Counted from the first letter of the stretch, positions 29,748-39,393 are shown. The stretch is DNA of 64,000 nt from Nocardia anaemiae NBRC 100462 (GCF_001612725.1 NZ_BDAZ01000008.1:62001-126000), one strand, 5' to 3'. The notes: generated by a model from the letters alone, not told the origin. Translations and numbers: made by a program.

Positions 29748-30966
29748 CGTGGGGATCCCATCCGTCGGTCCAAATCGCGTGCGACATCCAGTGCGCCGCG
29801 CGCTCGGCCTGCTCGCGCACGACGGCGACGTCGTCGCCGAGCACGTTGATATGCCCGATCTTGCGATCCGGCCGTTCGCCCTTGCCGTACAGGTGCACCT
29901 TCGCCTGCGGCAATCGGGCGAAGAGGTGGTGCAGCCGCTCGTCCATCGACATCGTCGGCGCCTCGGCCGCGCCGAGAATATTCGCCATCACCGTGACCGG
30001 CGCCAGCGGACTGGTGTCGCCGAGCGGATAGTCGAGCACCGCGCGCAAATGCTGTTCGAACTGGCCGGTGCGTGCGCCGTCCATGCCCCAGTGACCGGAG
30101 TTGTGCGGGCGCATGGCCAGTTCGTTGATCAGGATGGCGCCGTCGTTGGTTTCGAAGAGTTCGACGGCCATCGCACCGACCACACCGAGTTCGTTGGCCA
30201 GGTTCAGCGCGAGTGTCTCGGCCTGCGCGGCCAATTCGTCGCTCAGCTCCGGCGCGGGCGCGATCACCACGGCGCACTGGCCGTTGCGTTGCACCGTCTC
30301 CACCACCGGCCAGGTCGCGGCCTGGCCGAACGGCGAACGCGCCACCATCGCCGACAGTTCGCGCTTCAGATCCACCTTGGCCTCGGCGAGCAGTCGCACA
30401 CCGTGCGCGAGTTGGTCGGCCACGATCTTCTCGGCCTCGGCCGCAGAGTCCGGCATCCAGACACCGCGTCCGTCGTAACCGCCGCGCACCGCCTTCAGCA
30501 CGACCCGCCAGTCGTGTTCGTCACCGAATCGCACCGCATCGGCCACCGAGCTGACGGGAACGAAGGCGGGCACCGGCAACCCGAGTTCGGACAGCTTGGT
30601 GCGCATGGCCAATTTGTCCTGCGCGAAGACCAGCGCATGCGGCGGCGGCTGCACGTTCACGCCCTCGGCGACCAGCGCTTCCAGATGTTCGGTCGGCACA
30701 TGCTCGTGGTCGAAGGTAAGCGCGTGCGAGCCGACGGCGGCCTTACGCAGTGCGGCCAGATCGGTGTGGCTGCCGAGTACGACCTCCGGGCTCACCTGCG
30801 CGGCCGGGTCATCCGGATTCTCGGCCAGCACCCGTAGCCGCTGACCGAGCGCGATGGCGGCCTGGTGCGTCATGCGCGCGAGCTGGCCACCACCGATCAT
30901 GGTGACAGTGGGCATGGCGGCTGGATCGAATGAACGGCGGGACCTCACGTCGTGCAATCTTGTCAT
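29740..30966 (-). CDS. purK: N5-carboxyaminoimidazole ribonucleotide synthase
   Basis: ATP-grasp ligase of up to 408 residues that makes N5-CAIR from AIR, bicarbonate and [16 protein letters not shown] near the N terminus and LTFDHEHVP are PurK signatures, followed by the ATP-grasp region ([17 protein letters not shown]) and [13 protein letters not shown] near the C terminus. The first ATG (30966) or the ATG at 30915 ([10 protein letters not shown]) could be the start; neither has a good ribosome binding site, and mycobacterial homologues carry a similar N-terminal extension. The divergent GtrA promoter overlaps this 5' end. Confidence 0.95.
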   Translation of the reverse strand: MTRLHDVRSRRSFDPAAMPTVTMIGGGQLARMTHQAAIALGQRLRVLAENPDDPAAQVSPEVVLGSHTDLAALRKAAVGSHALTFDHEHVPTEHLEALVAEGVNVQPPPHALVFAQDKLAMRTKLSELGLPVPAFVPVSSVADAVRFGDEHDWRVVLKAVRGGYDGRGVWMPDSAAEAEKIVADQLAHGVRLLAEAKVDLKRELSAMVARSPFGQAATWPVVETVQRNGQCAVVIAPAPELSDELAAQAETLALNLANELGVVGAMAVELFETNDGAILINELAMRPHNSGHWGMDGARTGQFEQHLRAVLDYPLGDTSPLAPVTVMANILGAAEAPTMSMDERLHHLFARLPQAKVHLYGKGERPDRKIGHINVLGDDVAVVREQAERAAHWMSHAIWTDGWDPHGE

Positions 30967-30991
30967 GTCCGGGCGCCGTGATGCCTACCGG

Positions 30992-30997
30992 TACACT
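30992..30997 (+). promoter_or_regulatory. -10 box for leaderless GtrA transcript
   Basis: TACACT, a good actinobacterial -10, ends eight bases before the GTG start at 31006, so the transcript is expected to begin at the start codon. No Shine-Dalgarno sequence is present. Confidence 0.55.
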
Positions 30998-31005
30998 CGG
31001 GCCTT

Positions 31006-31548
31006 GTGTCTTTCGTCGACGACGTGGTCAACGTCCTCCCCAAGCCCCTGCGGGAGATCGCGTACCGCCACCACGAACTGATCAAATTCGCCATCGTCGG
31101 CGCGACCACCTTCATCATCGACTCGGGCATCTTCTACGTACTCAAGTGGACCGTGCTGGAGACCAAGCCGGTCACCGCGAAGATCATCTCCGGCGTGATC
31201 GCGGTCATCTGCTCCTACATCCTCAACCGCGAGTGGTCGTTCAAGAACCGCGGCGGACGCGAGAAGCATCACGAGGCGCTGCTGTTCTTCGGCGTCAGCG
31301 GCGTCGGTGTGGTGCTGAGCTTCATCCCGCTGTGGATCTCCAGCTATGTCTTCGACCTACGCCAACCCGATGTGAGTTTCACCGTCGAGAACATCGCGGA
31401 CTTCATCAGCGCCTTCATCATCGGCAACCTGCTGCAGATGGCATTCCGCTTCTGGGCGATGCGCCGCTGGGTGTTCCCGGACGAAATCAGCGAACTCGTC
31501 GAGGAGATCGAGGAAATGCTCGAGGAAGAGCAGCTCGGCCGCAGCTAG
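31006..31548 (+). CDS. GtrA-family membrane protein
   Basis: Four-helix membrane protein of 180 residues, positional counterpart of mycobacterial Rv3277. FAIVGATTFIIDSGIFYVLKW forms helix 1, ISGVIAVICSYILNREWSFKNRG carries the GtrA hallmark NREWSF, and two further helices follow. The C terminus is a Glu-rich tail (ELVEEIEEMLEEEQ). GtrA proteins are linked to transbilayer movement of lipid-linked sugars in cell-wall assembly. It ends in a four-base CTAG overlap with the convergent sensor kinase gene. Confidence 0.88.
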   Translation: MSFVDDVVNVLPKPLREIAYRHHELIKFAIVGATTFIIDSGIFYVLKWTVLETKPVTAKIISGVIAVICSYILNREWSFKNRGGREKHHEALLFFGVSGVGVVLSFIPLWISSYVFDLRQPDVSFTVENIADFISAFIIGNLLQMAFRFWAMRRWVFPDEISELVEEIEEMLEEEQLGRS

Positions 31549-32858
31549 CGCGGTTCGGGGGCCTGCGCGCCGTTGGGCGTGCGTTGCGATGCGCTGGATC
31601 CGAGGAACATCGCGAACAGCGCGGGGCGGCGGCGCTGCAATTCCAACCGTCCACCATCGGCCTCGATGAGCGCCCGAGCCAGCGCCAGTCCGACACCGGT
31701 CGAGCCGCCAGCGGAGAAGCCGCGGTCGAAGATATGTGGTGCGAGTTCGTCACGGACGCCGTCCCCCTCGTCGGCGACCTCGACCACCACCAAGGGCTCG
31801 CGCTCGCTGACCGTACGCACCGTCCGCACCGATACCGTGCAGGTGCCGCCGCCGTGCATCAGCGCGTTATCGACCAGCACGGCGAGTGCTTCCCGCAGCC
31901 GGGAACCGGTGATCGGCGCGCGCAGTGATTCATCGCCGATCAGCCGCAGGATCCGCCCTGCCTCCGTGAACGGATGCGACCATTCCTCGACGACGCCGCG
32001 CAGCTCGTCCATCACCGGCACCGGATCGCGATCGGCGGCATCCTCGTCGCGGGAGGCCCGGACCAGATCGTCGATCGCGTCGGTCAGGCGGTCGACCTGC
32101 GCCATCGCCTCCTCGGCCTCGTGCACAACGGCCGGATCGGCGTGTGCGGACAACTCGTCCAGCCGCAATCGCACCGCGGTGAGGCGACTGCGCAGCTGAT
32201 GGGAGACATCCGCGACCAGTGCGTGCTCGCGCTGCAGCCGCCCGGCGATCTCGACGGTGGCCGAATCGAGCACATCGGAAACCCGATCCAGTTCGGAAAT
32301 CCCGTGCCGCCGCGGGTCCGGCCGGAAGTCACCCATGGCCAGTCGGGCGGCACGGGCCGCGACATCACGCAGCGGATCGGCGACCCGGCGCGCGGTGATC
32401 ATCGCCACCGACACCGCCGCGCCCAGTGACGCGAGCACCGCGAAGGCAACCACCGCGACGGCCTGGATCTGGCGCGTATGCATCGGCGCCGACGGCACCT
32501 CCAAGCGCAACGAGCCCTCGGTGCCCATCGCCAGCGATTCCACCACCGGATCACGCACCCGATCCGCGCCGATATCGAGCCGCGACGCATTGTCCTGCGG
32601 GGCCGGGTAGATGATGGTCAGCTTGCCGTCCTTGGGGATCAGCGGCCGCACCAGGCGGGTGTCGAGTTCACCGAGCACTATGCCGTGGCCGTGTTCCTGG
32701 GTGATGATCTCCGCGGCGATGCGCTCGAGCCGGTTCTCCAGATCATTGCGAGTGATGTCCTCGACCCAGAGCCACGCGGTGTAGATCAGCGGAACACCGA
32801 GCACCACCGTGGTGATGGTCAGCACGGTGAGGATCGATCGCAGAATTCTGCGTCTCAT
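31545..32858 (-). CDS. Two-component sensor histidine kinase
   Basis: Membrane sensor kinase of 437 residues. There are two transmembrane helices (about 8-30 and 131-155) enclosing a small extracytoplasmic sensor of 100 residues. A HAMP region follows (156-208), then a HisKA dimerisation helix with phospho-acceptor His220 in DVSHQLRSRL. The ATPase domain has the N box DNALMHG, DEGDGV (G1) and STGVGLALAR (G2). The signal is unknown. It follows its response regulator by 18 bp in a three-gene operon with a PH-domain protein. This operon sits inside an otherwise mycobacterial-like gene order and I do not recall it in M. tuberculosis at this place. Confidence 0.92.
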   Translation of the reverse strand: MRRRILRSILTVLTITTVVLGVPLIYTAWLWVEDITRNDLENRLERIAAEIITQEHGHGIVLGELDTRLVRPLIPKDGKLTIIYPAPQDNASRLDIGADRVRDPVVESLAMGTEGSLRLEVPSAPMHTRQIQAVAVVAFAVLASLGAAVSVAMITARRVADPLRDVAARAARLAMGDFRPDPRRHGISELDRVSDVLDSATVEIAGRLQREHALVADVSHQLRSRLTAVRLRLDELSAHADPAVVHEAEEAMAQVDRLTDAIDDLVRASRDEDAADRDPVPVMDELRGVVEEWSHPFTEAGRILRLIGDESLRAPITGSRLREALAVLVDNALMHGGGTCTVSVRTVRTVSEREPLVVVEVADEGDGVRDELAPHIFDRGFSAGGSTGVGLALARALIEADGGRLELQRRRPALFAMFLGSSASQRTPNGAQAPEPR

Positions 32859-32876
32859 ATCAGTTGCGCCGCACCA

Positions 32877-33554
32877 TCAATCGGTGTTCAGCCGGAAGCC
32901 GACACCGCGCACGGTGACGATGCGTCGCTCGGCCATCGGCCCCTCGTCACCGATCTTGCGGCGCAGCCAGGACATATGCATATCCAAGGTCTTGGAACCG
33001 CGCAGCTCGGCATCGCCCCACACCTCGCGCAGGATCGTCTCGCGCGGCACCACCTGGCCCGCCCGATCGATCAACACCTTGAGCAGCTCGTATTCCTTAT
33101 TGGCCAAACCGACTTCGTGGCCGTTCACCAGTACCCGACGCGCCGCGGGCTCGAGCCGGATACCGCCGACCTCCACCGCCTCGTCACCGATTCCGCTGCG
33201 CCGCAAAAGCGCTCGCACCCTGGCCAGCAATTCGGCCAACCGGAACGGTTTGCCGACATAGTCATCCGCGCCCGCGTCCAACCCGACGACGAAGTCCACC
33301 TCATCGGTGCGCGCGGTGAGCATCAGCACGGCCAGATCGGCGCCGCGGGCGCGCACTTGGCGGCACACCTCGAGACCGTCCATACCGGGCAGGCCGAGAT
33401 CGAGGATGAGCAGATCGTGATCACCCTCCAGGGCGCGTTGGAGCACCGCGGGCCCGAAGCGTTCCACGGTGACCGAATAGCCCTCGCGCCCGAGCGCACG
33501 GGAGAGCGGTGCGGCGATGGCCTCATCGTCTTCGGCCAGCAGTACAGCGGTCAT
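32877..33554 (-). CDS. OmpR/PhoB-family response regulator
   Basis: DNA-binding response regulator of 225 residues. The receiver domain has the acidic pair at 9-10, phospho-acceptor Asp52 in LLILDLGLPGMDG, Thr in LTAR and Lys in GKPFR. The C-terminal winged helix includes NKEYELLKVLIDRAGQVVPRE and TLDMHMSWLRRKIGD and ends with RGVGFRL, the OmpR-family signature. It is the partner of the downstream kinase. Its start overlaps the stop of the PH-domain gene by four bases. Confidence 0.94.
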   Translation of the reverse strand: MTAVLLAEDDEAIAAPLSRALGREGYSVTVERFGPAVLQRALEGDHDLLILDLGLPGMDGLEVCRQVRARGADLAVLMLTARTDEVDFVVGLDAGADDYVGKPFRLAELLARVRALLRRSGIGDEAVEVGGIRLEPAARRVLVNGHEVGLANKEYELLKVLIDRAGQVVPRETILREVWGDAELRGSKTLDMHMSWLRRKIGDEGPMAERRIVTVRGVGFRLNTD

Positions 33555-34078
33555 ATGCGGTGGTCCCAGCGCGGATCGTCGTCTCTGGATTCCTCGAATA
33601 CCTGCCGGTACAGCAGCGCGTGCACCTGCTGTACCTGTGGGATGTCATCGTATTCGAGCGGTTCCTCCGAGGAGGATCCGATGATGAGGGTGCCGGTGCC
33701 GAGCAGCCGGTCGAACAGCCCGTGCCGGAACTGCACACTGGAAATCCGGCTCATCGGGATATCGATGCCGGTGTGGGTGATCACGCCCTGCCGGATGAGC
33801 ACCCGCCGGTCGGTCACGATGAAATGCGTCGACTTCCAGCTGATAATCCGTGCGACACAACGCCATCCGATGATGCCGAGCCAGACGACCAGCACCACGA
33901 TCAGCAATACCGAACGGGTTGTGCCCTCGGTCCTGCGCCAGATCAGCCCCCCGGCGAATCCGGCCAGCGCGGTCGCGATGATCAGCGTCACGATCGGCCA
34001 GAACAGCATTTTCCAATGCGGATGACGATGGAGTATCAACTGCTCGTCCGGGGCGAGCACCTCCTCCGGATAACCCAT
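33551..34078 (-). CDS. Membrane protein with bacterial PH domain
   Basis: Protein of 175 residues resembling mycobacterial Rv3278c. Two adjacent hydrophobic helices (roughly 24-45 and 56-75) precede a bacterial PH-like domain (about 80-155), seen as THFIVTDRRVLIRQGVITHTGIDIPMSRISSVQF and LLGTGTLIIGSSSEE. The domain should face the cytoplasm, and its role is not established. It heads the operon with the response regulator and kinase; coupling through an ATGA overlap suggests all three work in one envelope-sensing process. Confidence 0.85.
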   Translation of the reverse strand: MGYPEEVLAPDEQLILHRHPHWKMLFWPIVTLIIATALAGFAGGLIWRRTEGTTRSVLLIVVLVVWLGIIGWRCVARIISWKSTHFIVTDRRVLIRQGVITHTGIDIPMSRISSVQFRHGLFDRLLGTGTLIIGSSSEEPLEYDDIPQVQQVHALLYRQVFEESRDDDPRWDHRI

Positions 34079-34348
34079 GTCGGAACCCTACCGCGAGAAC
34101 ATGCCGGAAAGCGTGGACAGCGACGCGTGCCGTGCTGCACAATCGGCACCTTGCGCCGTCGGGACCTCGAGCGTCTCTCGAGCACCCTCGAGATTCCGCA
34201 CAGGATTGCTCCATAGCCTCGATCCAACGGCAGCGGCTCGACCCGGCGCTGTCGTCGACCCTGCTCTCGTTTGTTCTGCTCAACGCTCTGCCTGTGAAAA
34301 CACAAGTCCGGCTTGACAAGACGTCGAAAACGAACCGTGGAGGCGTGT

Positions 34349-35302
34349 GTGACCAAGAATCTGACCCAGCTGGAAATCCTGACCGAACTCGAACCGGTGG
34401 CCGAACAGAATCTCGACCGCCACCTGTCGATGACCAAGGACTGGCACCCGCACGACTACGTCCCATGGGACGAGGGTCGCAACTTCGCCGCGCTCGGCGG
34501 TCAGGACTGGGAGCCGGAACAGTCCAGGCTGAACGAGGTCGCCAAGGCCGCGATGATCACCAACCTGCTCACCGAGGACAATCTGCCCTCCTACCATCGA
34601 CTGATCGCCGAGAACTTCTCCCAGGACGGCGCGTGGGGTACCTGGGTCGGGCGCTGGACGGCCGAGGAGAACCGGCACGGCATCGTCCTGCGTGACTATC
34701 TCGTGGTGACCCGTGGCGTCGATCCGGTCGCGCTCGAACAGGCCCGCATGATCCATATGACCCGTGGCGTGCCCTCGCCCGAGGACTGGGGCGGATTCCT
34801 GGCGAATGTCGCGTATGTGACCTTCCAGGAGCTGGCCACCCGGGTCAGCCACCGCAATACCGGCAAGGTGTGCAACGACCCGATCGCCGATCGCATGCTG
34901 CAGCGTGTGGCCGCCGACGAGAACCTGCACATGATCTTCTACCGCAACCTCTGCGGCGCGGGCCTGGATCTGGTGCCCGATCAAGCCATAGCGGCGATCA
35001 CCAAGATCCTCACCAACTTCGTCATGCCGGGCTACGGCATGCCCAATTTCCGGCGCAACGGCGCACTGATGGCCAAGCACGGCATCTACGATCTGCGCCA
35101 GCACCTCGAAGAGGTGGTGCAGCCCGTGCTGAAGAAGTGGAATGTCTTCGACCGCAACGACTTCGGACCGCGCGGCGAACAGGCGCGCCAGCAACTCGGC
35201 GAATTCCTGGAGAAGCTGGACAAGGACGTGCTCAAGTTCGAGGAACAGCGCGACCGCCTGCTCGCCCGCGAGGCGGCGCGCGGCATCATGCAACCGGTCT
35301 GA
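34349..35302 (+). CDS. desA: Acyl-[ACP] desaturase, DesA type
   Basis: Soluble diiron desaturase of 317 residues, close to mycobacterial DesA1 in its opening (LTQLEILTELEPVAEQNLDRHLSM and PHDYVPWDEGRNFAALGGQDW). The two iron-binding ExxH-type motifs are EENRHG and DENLH. It introduces a double bond into ACP-bound fatty acid, probably for mycolic-acid precursors. The start is GTG 34349 with GGAGG five bases upstream; an in-frame upstream ATG is not needed. The 270-bp spacer upstream contains no gene. In Mycobacterium, desA1 is elsewhere, so its place next to birA and accD5 differs but groups it with lipid synthesis genes. Confidence 0.9.
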   Translation: MTKNLTQLEILTELEPVAEQNLDRHLSMTKDWHPHDYVPWDEGRNFAALGGQDWEPEQSRLNEVAKAAMITNLLTEDNLPSYHRLIAENFSQDGAWGTWVGRWTAEENRHGIVLRDYLVVTRGVDPVALEQARMIHMTRGVPSPEDWGGFLANVAYVTFQELATRVSHRNTGKVCNDPIADRMLQRVAADENLHMIFYRNLCGAGLDLVPDQAIAAITKILTNFVMPGYGMPNFRRNGALMAKHGIYDLRQHLEEVVQPVLKKWNVFDRNDFGPRGEQARQQLGEFLEKLDKDVLKFEEQRDRLLAREAARGIMQPV

Positions 35303-35344
35303 GGTTACGAATGTCTCTGCCGCGCAAAAGGTTCCGCTGAGTCC

Positions 35345-36145
35345 TCAGTAGTCGGCGCGCAGGTGGGTTACATCGGCGGCGGAGACGACCTGTTCGCCGA
35401 TGCGCAGGCGGCCCGCGGTGTCGACATCGGTGGCGATGCCCTCGAGGGTCTGGCCGCCGGGTAGTTCGGCGCGCACGGGTGCGCCGAGGGTGGCGCAGCG
35501 GTCGCGGTAGACGCCGATCAGGTCGGTGGTGTTCCAACCGGCGTCGCGCCACGCGGTGAAGCGGCGGGCGAATTCGGTCAGCAGCGACCGCACGAGCTCG
35601 GTGCGGTCGGTGACCTTCGCGCCCGCCAGCGCGAGCGAAGTGGCATGCGGCACCGGCAGTTCCGCCTCGGTGAGGTCGACGTTCAGGCCGATCCCGACGA
35701 CAACGGCGGGCGCCCCACCACCGGAGGCGACCTCGGCCAGGATGCCCGCGACTTTGCGGCCATCGATCAGCACATCGTTGGGCCACTTCAGATTCGCGTC
35801 CACACCGGCGGTCGCGCGCAGTGCGTCCACCACGGCGACACCGGTGAGCAGCGGCAGCCAGCCCATGGCGGCAGGCTCGATGCCGGGCAGCCGCACCAAC
35901 ACCGACATCGCTATCTGTGCGCGCGGCGGGCTGACCCAGCTCCGAGCGTGCCGACCCCGGCCCTGCTCCTGGGTTTCGGCGAGCAGTACCGCGCGATCGG
36001 CTCCGGGCTCCCCGGCCCGAGCGATCAGGTCCGCATTGGTGGATCCGGTCGACTCCACCACGGCGATGTGGGAGAAGAACGACAGTTCGGGCGACTCGGT
36101 GAGACTGCGCCGCAACTGCTCTGCATCCAACGGTGGCCTGTGCAC
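35345..36145 (-). CDS. birA: Biotin--[acetyl-CoA-carboxylase] ligase
   Basis: Group I biotin protein ligase of about 266 residues with no N-terminal DNA-binding domain. Catalytic-core motifs are VESTGSTNADLIARA, QGRGRHARSW (biotinyl-AMP loop), LKWPNDVLIDGRKVAGILAEV and the C-terminal SH3-like domain. It attaches biotin to the carboxyl carrier of AccA3 encoded 5 kb away. I prefer the GTG at 36145 (VHRPPLDAEQLRR), matching family length and lying just after a small upstream ORF; an ATG at 36208 would overlap that ORF and add a non-conserved lead. Confidence 0.93.
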   Translation of the reverse strand: MHRPPLDAEQLRRSLTESPELSFFSHIAVVESTGSTNADLIARAGEPGADRAVLLAETQEQGRGRHARSWVSPPRAQIAMSVLVRLPGIEPAAMGWLPLLTGVAVVDALRATAGVDANLKWPNDVLIDGRKVAGILAEVASGGGAPAVVVGIGLNVDLTEAELPVPHATSLALAGAKVTDRTELVRSLLTEFARRFTAWRDAGWNTTDLIGVYRDRCATLGAPVRAELPGGQTLEGIATDVDTAGRLRIGEQVVSAADVTHLRADY

Positions 36146-36155
36146 ACCCGGCAGG

Positions 36156-36377
36156 CTATCCGACGAGGTCGTATTCGCGAATCGGTACCGCGACGGACAT
36201 GCCGTCACCGGATTCCGCTTCGGGCTCGGCCCCTGTGTTTACCCACCCCGTCGGCTCCGCCGACTGGCTTCCCCAATCCCGCGGATCCACTACGGTCGAC
36301 TCGGTTTCCACCGTCTGCCAACTGGTCCACGAGGTCGCCGCGGCATGCTCGGCGACTCTGCTGCTCCATCCCCACAT
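36156..36377 (-). CDS. Small acidic Trp-rich ORF upstream of birA, 73 aa
   Basis: Uncharacterised 73-residue protein starting MWGWSSRVAEHAAATSWTSW. It contains seven Trp residues and an acidic C-terminal half ending in VAVPIREYDLVG. Coding is supported by GAGGAG (36384-36389) six bases before the ATG and by strong G/C bias at third codon positions. No signal peptide, membrane helix or known domain is visible. Its stop is 10 bp before the preferred birA start, so it probably forms an operon with birA. It could be a regulatory or accessory protein, or an upstream ORF that controls birA translation. Confidence 0.6.
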   Translation of the reverse strand: MWGWSSRVAEHAAATSWTSWQTVETESTVVDPRDWGSQSAEPTGWVNTGAEPEAESGDGMSVAVPIREYDLVG

Positions 36378-36608
36378 GATCTGCTCCTCAGCTAGGTGTG
36401 CGTTGTCCTCCCATGCACCTCACTGCCCCTTGTCTCGAGCTGAAATGCGAACGTCCTCAGGGTATCCGGGCACCGCGGTGGCACTCCACCGATTTTCCGG
36501 CCGCGAGCACCGCGTTCGGTTCGCCGATCGACCAGGAAGTTTGCCGCCATTCGCCTGTTGGAACATGATCTAGCTGCGGTTTTCTACTGACCGGTAAGCG
36601 ACACTCGG

Positions 36609-36638
36609 TTACCTAGAGGCACTGGTACTGGTTACACT
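36609..36638 (+). promoter_or_regulatory. accD5 promoter
   Basis: TTACCT (36609-36614) and TACACT (36633-36638) are 18 bases apart and resemble -35 and -10 elements. The -10 ends eight bases before the accD5 ATG, again suggesting a leaderless or nearly leaderless mRNA. The rest of the 36378-36608 spacer shows no gene. Confidence 0.55.
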
Positions 36639-36646
36639 CCGGAGCC

Positions 36647-38287
36647 ATGACGAGTGTCCAGCACCAGCCCGCATCGGAATCGGCGGGCGCCCCCGATATC
36701 CACACCACCGCTGGGAAGCTGGCTGATCTGCGGAATCGGCTGGAAGAGGCCAAGCACCCGATGGGTGAAGCCGCGGTCGACAAGGTGCACGCCAAGGGCA
36801 AGATGACCGCCCGCGAGCGCATCCTGGCACTGCTGGACGAGGGCTCCTTCGTGGAACTGGACGCGCTGGCCCGCCACCGCAGCGTGAACTTCGGCCTGGA
36901 GAACAACCGGCCGCTCGGCGACGGCGTGGTGACCGGCTACGGCACCATCGACGGCCGCGACGTCTGCATCTTCAGCCAGGACGTCACCGTCTTCGGCGGC
37001 AGCCTCGGCGAGGTCTACGGCGAGAAGATCGTCAAGGTGATGGATCTGGCGCTCAAGACCGGTCGCCCGCTGATCGGCATCAACGAGGGTGCGGGCGCGC
37101 GCATCCAGGAGGGCGTCGTCTCGCTCGGCCTCTACGGCGAGATCTTTCACCGCAATATCCAGGCCTCCGGCGTGATCCCGCAGATCTCGCTGATCATGGG
37201 CCCGGCCGCCGGTGGGCACGTGTACTCGCCCGCACTGACCGACTTCGTCGTCATGGTCGACGGCACCAGCCAGATGTTCGTCACCGGACCCGATGTCATC
37301 AAGACGGTCACCGGTGAGGACGTCACCATGGAAGACCTCGGCGGCGCGCACACCCACATGACGAAATCCGGTGTCGCGCACTACGTGGCCTCCGGCGAGC
37401 AGGACGCGCTGGACTACGTCAAGGATCTGCTGAGCTACCTGCCGAGCAACAACCGGGCCGAGGCCCCGCGCTTTCCGGCGACCGACCCGATCAACGGCGC
37501 CATCGAGGATTCGCTCACCGACGAGGACCTCGAGCTGGACACGATCATCCCGGATTCGCCGAACCAGCCCTATGACATGCACGAGGTCATCCGTCGCCTG
37601 CTCGACGACGATGAATTCCTCGAGGTGCAGGCCGAGCGCGCGATGAACATCATCGTCGGCTTCGGTCGAATCGACGGGCGCAGCGTCGGCATCGTCGCCA
37701 ACCAGCCGACCCAGTTCGCCGGCTGCCTCGATATCGACGCCTCGGAGAAGGCCGCGCGCTTCGTGCGCACCTGCGACGCCTTCAATATCCCGATCATCAC
37801 CCTGGTCGACGTTCCCGGCTTCCTGCCCGGTACCGGCCAGGAATACAACGGCATCATCCGGCGCGGCGCGAAGCTGCTCTACGCCTACGGTGAGGCCACT
37901 GTGGGCAAAATCACGATCATCACTCGCAAGGCCTACGGCGGCGCCTATGACGTCATGGGTTCCAAGCACATGGGCGCCGATGTGAACCTCGCCTGGCCGA
38001 GTGCTCAGATCGCGGTGATGGGCGCTTCGGGCGCCGTCGGTTTCGTCTACCGCAAGCAGCTGCAAGAGGCCGCGAAGAGCGGAAACGATGTCGACGCACT
38101 GCGCATGGAGCTGCAGAACGAATACGAGGACACCCTCGTGAACCCCTACGTGGCCGCCGAGCGCGGGTACGTGGACGCGGTCATCCCGCCCTCGCACACC
38201 CGCGGCCAGATCGTCTCGGCGCTGCGTCTGCTCGAGCGGAAGATGGTCTCGCTGCCGCCCAAGAAACACGGCAACATTCCACTGTGA
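36647..38287 (+). CDS. accD5: Acyl-CoA carboxylase beta (carboxyltransferase) subunit
   Basis: Carboxyltransferase of 546 residues that transfers carbon dioxide from carboxybiotin to propionyl-CoA (and probably acetyl-CoA). The two crotonase-like halves are evident: the first contains [26 protein letters not shown] and [13 protein letters not shown], and the second [49 protein letters not shown] and the oxyanion-hole region SGAVGFVYR. Length and order match AccD5. It works with AccA3 and AccE5, both encoded nearby, to make methylmalonyl-CoA for branched lipids. No zinc finger is present, as expected for this subgroup. Confidence 0.96.
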   Translation: MTSVQHQPASESAGAPDIHTTAGKLADLRNRLEEAKHPMGEAAVDKVHAKGKMTARERILALLDEGSFVELDALARHRSVNFGLENNRPLGDGVVTGYGTIDGRDVCIFSQDVTVFGGSLGEVYGEKIVKVMDLALKTGRPLIGINEGAGARIQEGVVSLGLYGEIFHRNIQASGVIPQISLIMGPAAGGHVYSPALTDFVVMVDGTSQMFVTGPDVIKTVTGEDVTMEDLGGAHTHMTKSGVAHYVASGEQDALDYVKDLLSYLPSNNRAEAPRFPATDPINGAIEDSLTDEDLELDTIIPDSPNQPYDMHEVIRRLLDDDEFLEVQAERAMNIIVGFGRIDGRSVGIVANQPTQFAGCLDIDASEKAARFVRTCDAFNIPIITLVDVPGFLPGTGQEYNGIIRRGAKLLYAYGEATVGKITIITRKAYGGAYDVMGSKHMGADVNLAWPSAQIAVMGASGAVGFVYRKQLQEAAKSGNDVDALRMELQNEYEDTLVNPYVAAERGYVDAVIPPSHTRGQIVSALRLLERKMVSLPPKKHGNIPL

Positions 38288-38423
38288 TCAAGCGATAACC
38301 TCCATGGGCCGCGCACACTGGTTGCAGAGATGCAATGAGTCGATTCGAGGATGAGGATCGCTTGGTCCATATGTCTTCGAGTCGGGCATAGGCTCGATCG
38401 CAATAGAGAGAGGATCTGGCACC

Positions 38424-38753
38424 GTGACGACCGTGGCAGATGAAGATGTGTTGACCGCCGTCGAACTGGATCTCACAGTCGACCCGATCGCGGATGCGGT
38501 CGAGGCGGGCGCACCGGCGGCAGCCCCGGCATCCGTGCCTGCCGAGCAGCCGTTCTTCCGAGTCATCAAGGGTGCGCCGACCGATGAGGAACTCGCGGCG
38601 CTGGTATGTGTGCTGTCGGCGGCGGCGAACAGCGCCGCGCCCAGCGGGCCGGTCGGTCCGGCCGATTCCTGGGGGCGCCCGACCCTGATGCACCGCGGCA
38701 CCTCGCCGTTCTCGCCATACTCTTTCCCGCACCTGTCACACCTGCGCGACTGA
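38424..38753 (+). CDS. accE5: Acyl-CoA carboxylase epsilon subunit
   Basis: Small subunit of 109 residues that stimulates the AccA3-AccD5 complex. An acidic, Ala/Pro-rich N-terminal region precedes the conserved FFRVIKGAPTDEELAALVCVLSAAAN helix-forming segment, followed by SWGRPTLMHRG. The position 136 bp after accD5 and four bases before maf matches the mycobacterial order. The start is GTG, with a purine-rich GAGAGGA upstream. Confidence 0.9.
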   Translation: MTTVADEDVLTAVELDLTVDPIADAVEAGAPAAAPASVPAEQPFFRVIKGAPTDEELAALVCVLSAAANSAAPSGPVGPADSWGRPTLMHRGTSPFSPYSFPHLSHLRD

Positions 38754-38757
38754 TCGG

Positions 38758-39393
38758 ATGACGAGACTCGTTCTCGCCTCCGCGTCGCCCGCCCGCCGCG
38801 CGGTCTTGCGCTCGGCGGGCATCGAACCCGTCGTCCAGGTCTCCGACGTCGACGAGGACGCCGTCGCCGCGGCACTGCCACCCGGCACGGCGCCCGAGGT
38901 CGTCGTGGTAGAGCTCGCCCGAGCCAAGGCCCGGTCGGTGGCCGCGGTGATTCCGGATTTCGCCGCGGATTGCGTTGTGGTCGGCTGTGATTCGATGCTG
39001 CTGGTGGACGGCGAACTACAAGGCAAGCCGCATACGCCCGAGGTGGCCCGGGCCCGCTGGTCCGCAATGGCCGGACGCAGCGCGGATCTCATTACCGGCC
39101 ATTGCGTCCTGCGCATGCGCGACGGCGACATCGTCGCCGAATCCGTCGACTGCAGTTGCACCACAGTGCATTTCGCCAAACCCGAACCCGAGGAACTGGA
39201 CGCCTATATCGCGACCGGGGAGCCCTTGCAGGTCGCCGGGGCGTTCACCCTGGACGGCATGGGCGGTTGGTTCGTCGATCGCATCGATGGGGATCCGTCG
39301 AGCGTTATCGGGATCGGACTACCACTGCTGCGCCGACTGCTTGGCGACGTTGGGATCGGCATTGCGCAGCTGTGGCGCCACTCGCCCAGCTGA
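38758..39393 (+). CDS. maf: Maf-like nucleotide pyrophosphatase
   Basis: Nucleoside triphosphate pyrophosphatase of 211 residues related to Maf/YhdE. It begins with the signature RLVLASASPARRAVLRSAGIEP. The conserved SDVDED segment, GCDSMLLVDGELQGKP, ITGHCVLRM and the C-terminal GAFTLDGMGGWFVDRIDGDPSSVIGI follow, giving the full substrate and metal site. It probably removes non-canonical or modified nucleotides. The last 75 bases overlap the convergent regulator gene. Confidence 0.93.
   Translation: MTRLVLASASPARRAVLRSAGIEPVVQVSDVDEDAVAAALPPGTAPEVVVVELARAKARSVAAVIPDFAADCVVVGCDSMLLVDGELQGKPHTPEVARARWSAMAGRSADLITGHCVLRMRDGDIVAESVDCSCTTVHFAKPEPEELDAYIATGEPLQVAGAFTLDGMGGWFVDRIDGDPSSVIGIGLPLLRRLLGDVGIGIAQLWRHSPS

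Noticed and set aside
36632..38269. 545-codon open frame antisense to accD5
   Set aside because: It mirrors the highly conserved AccD5 gene, is low in motifs and rich in His/Asp/Val as expected from the complement of a high-GC gene, and has no ribosome binding site.
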